DNA from: Apophysomyces variabilis
Taxonomy: Eukaryota > Mucoromycota > Mucoromycetes > Mucorales > Mucoraceae
Assembly: GCA_002749535.1 (NCBI GenBank)
Contig: MZZL01000401.1
Coordinates: 1,059,165 to 1,123,164 of the forward strand
DNA: 64,000 bases
Direction of reading: 5' to 3'
Below, piece by piece: positions 56,870 to 64,000 of this stretch. Under the pieces are notes generated by a model, which saw only the letters and a program-made list of their open reading frames with translations, searched no databases and was not told where the DNA came from. The position numbers and the translations under genes are program-made. The stretch's first letter is position 1. Every line of letters begins with the position of its first letter.

Positions 56870-59525
56870 TTATATAGATTGAGCAATGTAGAACATATTC
56901 TTGCTTGCATTAATATCACGATTCCATCGCATTCTACAGGTTTTGCAGTCTTGAATGCCATGGTGTTTGATACCGTCTTCAGTAACCACATTGCATAAGC
57001 TCTTCGTTTTGAACTTGTGACAAATCTATTTGTATTTCATACTCAGTCAAGCATGGATGAAATAACATTGCCTCAGTTACCTGTGATGTGAGGTACTCGT
57101 CTATCTTCACTACAAGCACCTCGCCACGAGCCTCGCGTCTCTTCAAAATCCTCCATAATTTGTTAACGGCCGCTTTTCGATGTCCTTTGTATCTGCACTT
57201 GTCCTTCCCAAACATCCCCGTCCCAAATACAAACAATGGCATCTTTCCATTATTATCCGGATTTGGTTGGGATTGCTTCCAGCTTCTGGCTCGACGGCTT
57301 TCATTTACTGTAGAACGCACGGCAGATAATGGCTGTTCGGGTATCCTATCATTGTGGGAATAATTAGTACTTTTATCCTGATATTTGTTCCTTTAACACC
57401 TTCCAGTGTTCATCTTCTTGTGCCTTCTACGCTGCTCGCGATTCTTCTTCCGTTTCTTTCGGTTTGCACCACGATGTTTCCGTTTGCGATAGTTGTATTT
57501 ACGGCGTCTGTCTATCAAAATATTTGCCAACTCTTCTACCGCTCGTTGCCTGCCTTGATGGTCGCGGCACCGCCTCTCTCGGTCATTTGGCCCGTAGAAA
57601 TTGAATAACACATCTTTGTGCAGGAAAAAGTAATCCACTCGTCCATTGTATTTGCGGATATCGCATGTTTTTGCACTTGGAAAATTACTCTCGATGGTAT
57701 CAATGCCCTGATGTCGTTTTTGTTTCAGTAGCTGCTGACCCCTTTGAGGCGACCCAGTCATGCAGTAATACTCTGCAGACGAACAGCGGCGGATTTCATG
57801 CTCTGTTTCACCAGCACCATATGACGCAGTATATAGATGCCGCACGCCAGGGTCAATCCCACACACACGATAATATCTGTTGATGTCCTCAGTGATAAAA
57901 TCTTCGAGTTCAAGCTCAACTGTGTTAAGCTTTGCACTGCGAGCAAAGTGAAAAACAACACTAAAACCGTCCGTGCAGATTTCATTTGTGAACGTTCCGC
58001 AATTCATGCTAAAAGTGATGCTTAGCTTTCGTACATTATTCTCAGATAATAGGTAATTGACCTTCGGAAGCCGTACTTGTTCAAGTCAAAGACTTGGTTA
58101 AAAATCTCCAAGTTACCTTCATAGTCGTCTGTATCGTTTCTGACTTGAACCAACGCCCTCAATGCCTTTGCATTAATGGTGACGAAGCGAAAGTGAAAGG
58201 AAGGTTGAGGGGCTAATGAAAACAGCCTAGGCAAATTGCCTGATTCCTCGTCGTCGTTCTGTTGGTGCTCTTGCTCGTACATCTCTACTATAGCACGCAA
58301 TACAGGGATACATACCCCAGGTCGTTCCGATAAAGCCTCGAGAGTGCACGTTTGGGGCATCAAGGAAATAAGAAAATCACGGAGGTTAACAATTGCAAGG
58401 AATAGGTCGAAGGACGCATTTTCCAAGCATGAGGGCCAAGCTGGCTCACCGCCGGCAATGCTTTCGTACAGATAATCATACGTGATCCGATTTGCAGACG
58501 ATTTAGATAGATCCTGCAGTGGGAAACAATAAGAATGTCATTGAATCAGGCATATAAATTTCTGTTGTGCTGCCTTACTGGAACAAGCATTTGAAGCCTA
58601 TGAATGATGAATCCGCAAACTCTCTGTTGAAGATTTTCAACAATGTCGTTTGTATAAGTATCTCGCAATGTCTTGCAAGCCGCAGAAAGAGCATCACTGT
58701 ATCCAGTGAAGTTGTTTCTCGGGAAAACAATAGCAGGATGCCGCTCGCGAAATTGATTCCAAAAATCATAAATGTTGTCTGGCATATGAGGATTGGTGTG
58801 CGTCACAGAGATATTCATCACCAGTTGTGCGATCGAATACCAAAAGTTTTGCGAGTACAGATACACTGGGATTTCTCTCTGGCTATATTCGATTATATAT
58901 GCATTGACAAAGAATTGCATTCGGATTATAAGGTTGCGCATGAATTCCGATAAAGACGTGATGCGACTTTGCAAGAGAATTGCGTACTCTGGACGGACGA
59001 AATTTTGAAACGGTATTTTTCGTGAAAATCTTTCCACTTCGTTCCCATATCGCGCTTGTATTTCTTGTTTAATCGTACGGTTCCGGCGTTGTCGACGAGC
59101 GGCATCAGGCTTCGCGTTCAACGCATCCCTTGAGGTACGCCCTTTCTTTTTTTCAGCCTTCTGTTCTTCTGTGTCAACCTCAGTTGCTTTTCGTTTTTTC
59201 CCAACTGCAGTAAAGTATCAGAATCAGTGTGAAATTATCGGGCGTTAGTAAGAAGATACTGACCTCGTTTATATGATCCATGAAGGCGACATTTCTTACT
59301 TGTCTTTAGTTTATGGCCGTGTTCACCACAATGAGGACAAGCAGCTTTCAAGTTCAATTTAGTATGGCTTTACGACAAACCTTTGCTTTTGGCCTCCTCT
59401 TCTTTTTGAAGCTTTTCTGCCTTTTTAAATGTTGCAAATAGCAAAGGTGGATAGACTAATATATTTATTGAAATGAAAAGAATCGATAGAAAGTTTACAA
59501 AATCGTAAAATAGGGAATCAGTCAT
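56870..59525 (-). CDS. Fanzor: eukaryotic TnpB-type RNA-guided nuclease
   Basis: Predicted OMEGA-type nuclease. I read eight exons, about 763 aa; the core exons are 59264-59345, 58579-59204, 58062-58513, 57400-58008, 57081-57345 and 56870-57025. The proposed N-terminus (MTDSLFYDF plus a basic NLS-like KRQKSFKKKRRPKAK) uses two very short introns and is less certain. A zinc knuckle C-x2-C-x4-H-x7-C follows (CPHCGEHGHKLKTSKKC), then helical guide-binding parts. RuvC-I is CGIDPGVRHLYTAS (Asp codon 57852-57854). FVFGTGMFGKDK and the acidic VVKIDEYLTSQ (57093-57101) precede the ribbon and probably supply the Fanzor-type Glu. RuvC-III is RWNRDINASKN (Asp 56915-56917). The zinc ribbon is ICHKF ... 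CKTC: one Cys is Phe. A TAA (56870-56872) ends the frame; tail-like sequence (NGHGRPHAFRRPTQ) continues in frame beyond it. Confidence 0.8.
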
Positions 59526-60990
59526 TGTGGAGAACGATTGAAGGGAAAGAGAAAGGAAAAGCAAAAGTAGACTTAAGAAAAAGGGATTATATTCTCGTTT
59601 GTCAAAATCATTGTCTTCTGTGACTGAGTACGAAGTAGGTTTTGCGTTCGACAACATTTCGTTTTACACCCCATTCATGTGTACCTATGATTTGGAACCC
59701 ACAGTTTTGCCAAACTTCATCTATTGCACAAGTGGTGAAAATGGATCCAAATAAAAACAATATAACGGTCAAAGTTAGAGAAATCGCATAGGAAGATGCG
59801 GTATGTGGTGCCTCGTATCGGGAACAATTGCTTGACTGCCGAAGAGAAGGGAGCAATCATTTGACGGCCACTGTCAGTAAGGTTTCATTTGCCTGATTTA
59901 GGAGGATGTACCAGTGTGTATGAGATCAGAATGAATTCATCTAGAGATGATACAGGTATGATGTGTCATTCGTGGTCATCATCTGCTCAAAGAAGGGCCA
60001 TTGATACTATTCTTTGTACACTCATTGTTAACTTTACCACTAAAATATGAATTAATCGTTGTTTTCACTAGAAAGAACAATCAAACTTTCCTTGATATGC
60101 ATTCTGGATCGCACTTTATAAACAAAACAGGATCATATTTAATGGAATTTTTGAAGCCTTTCATTTTCTAATTTTCTGTCACTTATTGTTGTAATGACTG
60201 ATTACGCCATGAATAGCGGTCCCAAATAGGAAGTGCTACTCTCATTTGTTGAACACAGAGGGGCAGCTATGGATGAGACCTCACGTATTGAGGAAGCTGA
60301 TATGGTAGAATGGTCAAAAGTTCCGTGATTATTTTGTTCGTGACAAAATCAACAGGATATTGAGAACAAGGATCAGATGGTTGGGGAACCATGGCTTGCT
60401 TTAAATTTAACGTAAGCCTCCATAAGATGTGTTATAGAATTAGCCGAAAGTAGAAAGTAGAAGTAGAATTGACAGCCAGCTATTTAATTAGTCCGCGCTT
60501 AGGAGAATAAAGAAGAACTCTTTTTCAGCTGTATCAATTCTGACCCTGGAATTGTAGCCCTATTATCCTCTACTACGATCCTAATCTAGTAGTCAATAAA
60601 CAGTATGTCTCGATGTAATACTCAGTAATTCGAACTATTTACGTTGAAAATTACTACTGAGTTTGTTTTGTTATTGTAATTGATGTATTTGATAAAGTTC
60701 AACCTTTACTTACTGTCTTTCCATACATCATACAGACATCTGGCGTTTTGCATTATACAAACAAAATCGGCTACACTGTTTTTGGTGATATTTTCCAGTA
60801 TTCTCAACTGTTTTAACCACTGGGTCGTTTAGAATTATCTTCTAATTAGTAGGATGGTTATCTATGACTTTGGGATGTAGTTGCACTTACACTCTTTTCG
60901 GAAAGTAATTCGCCCAGTGATGAGAACAAAATTCGGGTTGCACGAAAAGCAAATTCGCGCTGGTGGAAAATCAGTTCGGCTGATCGCGAG
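59526..60990. other. Non-coding region between Fanzor and the DIRS element
   Basis: 1.5 kb without a recognisable gene. Minus-strand frames at 59608-59856 and 59370-59657 contain hydrophobic stretches but no family signal. No terminal inverted repeat matching the other side of the Fanzor gene was found by eye. Confidence 0.4.
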
Positions 60991-61031
60991 TCATCTAGTT
61001 GATGTGAGCGAGCCTGAAGATGTGGTTGGCT
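60991..61031 (+). repeat. 41-bp inverted repeat, left arm
   Basis: Perfect reverse complement of 61259-61299. Read on this strand it encodes HLVDVSEPEDVVGFP followed by a stop, the same peptide as the end of the recombinase on the other strand. So it is a second, oppositely oriented copy of that 3' end. Confidence 0.9.
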
Positions 61032-61199
61032 TCCCATAGCCGCGCCTGATTGGCTTGTTTATTCTCAGAATTAAATAAATTACTCTATTTTTCTCTTCAG
61101 CCTTCCGAAAGCAAGTGTGTGAGAGACATTCTTTTCGCCTATCTGCTCTGGGTGGGGAAAAAACACAGGAAACAAGTTGACTAACAAACTTTAAAAAGC

Positions 61200-63237
61200 T
61201 TAAGAAAATAAAAAGGAAAACATGTCACGGTCAAAGAAACGAGATACCCAGGGTCGGGAGCCAACCACATCTTCAGGCTCGCTCACATCAACTAGATGAT
61301 TGTGAGGCGTACCTATCACAACCCCCGTTGATGCTCGCTCACCCTCCGATGTGGTTTCCTTCTCCGTAACCGGCGAAAAGATGGCTGTGGTAATGCTTGC
61401 TCCTCGTTCGTGTTGTCTTGATGGTTTTAAGTAATATTTTTCTAAACTATCAGTCTTCAAGCTCCAATTCGCATGTAATTTCACTGTCTTAATAGGAACT
61501 CCTTGGATAACTGCCTTGGTTGCTGCTGCTGCTCTCACTGAATGAGGTTTATATTTGCTTGTGTCTATGTTGGCTTCTGCCACTATTTTCTTGATCCAGT
61601 TTGCTACCGTTTGTGGCTTGATTTCAATTCTCTTAGTTGGCTTGTCTATGTATCCCAGAAAGAACGTGTGTGTATCATCCAATTTCTGAACTCGTATTCC
61701 ATCCACTATATGTGTTTCTCGAATTTTCCTGTTCTTTCGATGAATGCCAATGTCGTAGCTACCGGACATAACTCTCGGTCTTGGACAGGTCCCAAATTTG
61801 ATACCTTTGCTTGGCTCTCTTTCGGTTCTCTAATGATCAGAGAAATACCTTTTACTTCTCCTTTCTTATCCCGTACAACCCGTACGTCTCGAAACTGTAG
61901 TCTACCGAGGTCTGAACGTATTCTCCACATCGTTGCTACGGCTAGTACAACCAACGTCTTTAATTGCAGCTTGTCAATTTTTAGAAACTCTGTCGGACCC
62001 CATCCGCGCACGGTCTGTAGTATCTCCTCTACATCCCAAATCTCTTCAGTGGTATTCGGAATCTTGAACTCTAATCGTTTTGCAGATTGAAACACTGCAT
62101 GAATCATAGGTTGTCTGCCTAGATTGCCCTTTACAGGTTCCAGTTCTCTGAACACCGTTCCCAAGGCTGCTCTGATCGTGTTCATATAAGATGTCGAAAC
62201 GCCATTTCTTTGTAGGTAGTATAAAAATTCAGCAATTCTTTGGATATTACATTCTCTTGGGTCTACCGGTGTAACTCTGTTTACGCACCATTCTGCCCAA
62301 CGTCTCCATCCGCCGTCATAAGTTCGTCTTGTACTCGCGCGAACTTGGCCTGCTAAAAATTCTTGCATTTCCGTCGTTACACCCTTCTTTTCTTGGCTTT
62401 CCCTGATAAGCGCCATACGATTAAAGACAATTTTTGGGAAATTCTCATTGTTAATGCCTTGGTCCTTGTCATTTGCAACACCATCGGCCACCAAAATTGG
62501 GTCGGCCAATTTGGGGTCACCAGTATCGCTGAGTGTACTTGATCTGTCTGAAATTTCCGTAGAACCGCTGGTATCAATTTCCAAGGGGGATATAGATATA
62601 ACCCCTTCGCTGGCCATTTCTGTTGGAATGCATCCGTTGCACTCGCTTCCGGATCCACCTTGTAACTCCAATAATGAGGTAGTTGATGATTGTGACGGGC
62701 TCCAAAAGCATCTATTGTCATCTTCATCTTCGGCCACGTCTTCTTGATCTTCTGAAACGCCCATTTTGGCAATTTGTCCTCGTAGACTGGCCTGGAGAAG
62801 CGACTGAGCCGATCGGCCACTACGTTCTTGATTCCCGGAATGTGTCTGTATTGTACTGTCAGATTTGTGTTTGTTGCAAATTTCCTGGATTTCTATCGCC
62901 AAAATCTGGAGCTCGCGAGATGCTGTTCCGCCTGCTCGAAACGCGTATTTTATTGCGGTTATGTTGTCTGACATCACCAGGATGGTAGCATTTTTGTATC
63001 TTTCGGCATGGATTTGCTATGCAATCTTTATCGTTATCAGTTCCCGGACGTTGGTGGACAATCTTTGTTCTTTTGGGTTCCAATATCTCGCCGTGGATAC
63101 CATCGGAGAGTAAACTCCCCATCCCGAGTTCGACGCATCGATCGAATGCGACGCAACGAGAACAGAAAGCGGCAGTATTGCATGGACAACGACAGGAAGC
63201 AGATCCTCCACATCACAAACACGTGTCCGTCAAGACG
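61200..63237 (-). mobile_element. DIRS-type retroelement: RNase H and tyrosine recombinase, 5' truncated
   Basis: Order on the minus strand: RNase H-like start (DASNSGWGVYSPMVSTARYW, 63020-63170), SDNITAIKYAFRAGGTASRE, ADRLSRFSRPVYEDK, then LPHYWSYKVDPEASATDAFQ, LYLYPPWKLIPAVLRKF and VTPNWPTQFWWPMV, the pattern of the reverse-transcriptase/RNase H C-terminus of DIRS elements. In an overlapping frame the recombinase begins near TRRTYDGGWRRWAEWC. Its catalytic residues are seen as MWRIRSDLGRLQF (Arg), KPHSVRAAAATKA (His-x2-Arg) and HANWSLKTDSLEKYY (His/Tyr). A frameshift near 61710-61740 splits the recombinase, and the reverse-transcriptase palm is absent, so this copy is inactive. The overlap of the two frames is normal for DIRS. 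Confidence 0.82.
61259..61299 (-). repeat. 41-bp inverted repeat, right arm
   Basis: Partner of 60991-61031; the loop between the arms is 227 bp. It lies within the recombinase C-terminus (HLVDVSEPEDVVGSRP). Inverted repeats near the 3' end are a structural feature of DIRS elements, though a simple local inversion-duplication would look the same. Confidence 0.9.
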
Positions 63238-63288
63238 ATCGCTTGGTATGAGCGACGCTATTAGTAATCTTCTCTAATACGCATATAG

Positions 63289-63563
63289 GTGCGAACGATT
63301 ATCGAAACATCGTATATCCTATTCGGTTGTGCCCCCAGTGCGAGTATGATAGACGACAAACAAGGTCACGACCACAAATCAGGACACCTTTGGTAAAGAT
63401 TATTGATAAACTCACTATACTGCCAATCTAAGCATTTACTCAGTTTTGGAATCGGGACGTCAATGCTGGGAGAAATATCCGGGATGTACTTGTTCGGTAT
63501 ATCCAGTCCGGTTGCCAACTGTCTTCAAATCCAGAAGCGCTGTCAAGGACAGCTCGGCAGTAA
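63289..63563 (+). pseudogene. Relic of a TnpB/Fanzor-like C-terminus (family A, copy 2)
   Basis: The frame reads YRNIVYPIRLCPQCEYDRRQ and, after one in-frame TAA, FWNRDVNAGRNIRDVLVRYI, ending with SRTARQ and a stop at 63561-63563. It matches the relic at 9.6-9.9 kb (RTIVYPIKIC ... WNRDVDAGRNIRRIFIEY), so these are two members of one family. The Cys-x2-Cys knuckle and the W-N-R-D-V-x-A motif (RuvC-III) are as in TnpB-like nucleases. Only the C-terminal 90 codons survive; the left boundary abuts the DIRS relic in the opposite orientation, which suggests one inserted into or beside the other. Confidence 0.55.
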
Positions 63564-63912
63564 GGAACTGTCATCTCGTCACTTGTTTGACACGTAAGTA
63601 GTCTCATCTGCATTAAACCTTTCTAATAATAAAGCAATCTAAGGGCTACAGACATGGTCATGGAGCCTAAAAAAAGGCGTTGTTCAGTCGTTTACAGTAT
63701 TTTCAAGGAATATAAAAATGGCAGCAACAAATATATAGGATGATAATGATGATATTATATTATATTATAAGAAATGAGACAAATAAAAAAAAAGATGAGG
63801 GAAGGGAAGAAACTATAATACATGACGGGATGGTATTATAAGTGGTTGGGGAATAGGGGAGGAAGGGAGGTCAATGGAAGTTCAAACTCCAATACCGTCC
63901 ATATTTCACCAG
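63564..63912. other. AT-rich spacer with TA/GAT repeats
   Basis: Contains GATGATAATGATGATATTATATTATATTATA-like simple sequence around 63739-63770 and a poly-A tract. No gene. Confidence 0.5.
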
Positions 63913-63974
63913 TTACAGCACCCAAAGGCCACCACCCCAGAGAGGACGGATTCGCTTTTTGTCACTTCGGTAAA
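63913..63974 (-). CDS. Possible last exon of a gene running off the right edge
   Basis: Directly after a good acceptor (TTTTCTTTTAG, read on the minus strand) the frame YRSDKKRIRPLWGGGLWVL ends at a TAA. The upstream sequence is a pyrimidine tract, as expected for an intron end. The rest of the gene lies outside the window, so the product cannot be named. A chance frame is possible. Confidence 0.35.
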
Positions 63975-64000
63975 CTAAAAGAAAAGAAAAAAAACTAGAG

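Noticed and set aside
59370..59657. 95-codon hydrophobic frame upstream of the Fanzor zinc knuckle as a membrane-anchored N-terminus
   Set aside because: Joining it directly to the zinc-knuckle exon breaks the frame; removing a short intron with TATTAG as acceptor gives a basic NLS-like segment in phase instead.

Overview
The window reads as nuclear DNA of an early-diverging fungus, most likely Mucoromycota/Mucorales. Coding genes are split by many very short introns (about 35-75 nt, GTAAGT-like donors, TTAAC/CTAAC-like branch sites). They sit in AT-rich spacers with CT-rich leaders, and the interspersed mobile-element relics (Fanzor/TnpB-like, MULE, Ndc10/Crypton-like, Tc1/mariner, DIRS-like) are of kinds common in these fungi. 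There is no bacterial-style operon, CRISPR array or tRNA that I can recognise. Exon structures were joined by hand from splice consensus and protein-family fit.

Layout: 0-7 kb holds a small unknown gene, an A20/AN1 zinc-finger gene, an acidic low-complexity gene and the complex I subunit NDUFA9, with two CRE octamers in its upstream region. 7-15 kb is a repeat-rich island: a decayed MULE transposase, an assembly gap flanked by exact 364-bp copies, a relic of a TnpB/Fanzor-like C-terminus, and an Ndc10/Crypton-like relic. 15-30 kb is a housekeeping block: CCDC6-like coiled coil, LIM-only protein, Nramp metal transporter, an unrecognised coiled-coil protein, PUS1, frataxin, RER1 and the SUMO E1 subunit AOS1. 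30-38 kb is mixed: a small unknown gene with a 12-nt exon, a Tc1 fragment, a broken membrane-protein gene, and a secreted pepsin-fold protein that has lost its second catalytic Asp. 38-56 kb carries an FLVCR-like MFS transporter, small genes, a BSD2/Ndfip adaptor, a DUF4203-like membrane protein, a metacaspase, a universal stress protein, a CX9C-type protein, a Zn2Cys6 regulator, an alkenal/prostaglandin reductase and a UTP16/BUD21-like protein. 56.7-59.5 kb holds a near-complete Fanzor (eukaryotic TnpB-type RNA-guided nuclease) gene. 61-63.6 kb holds a DIRS-type tyrosine-recombinase retroelement with a 41-bp inverted repeat, next to a second copy of the TnpB-like relic seen at 9.8 kb.

Functional links: several genes concern metals or mitochondria (NDUFA9, frataxin, Nramp, BSD2, the FLVCR-like carrier, a CX9C protein). 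In yeast Bsd2 controls turnover of the Nramp proteins Smf1/Smf2, so finding both within 20 kb is notable, though linkage alone proves nothing. The Fanzor locus, with its RuvC residues intact but one zinc-ribbon Cys lost and a stop codon before a conserved-looking tail, is the most interesting system in the window.
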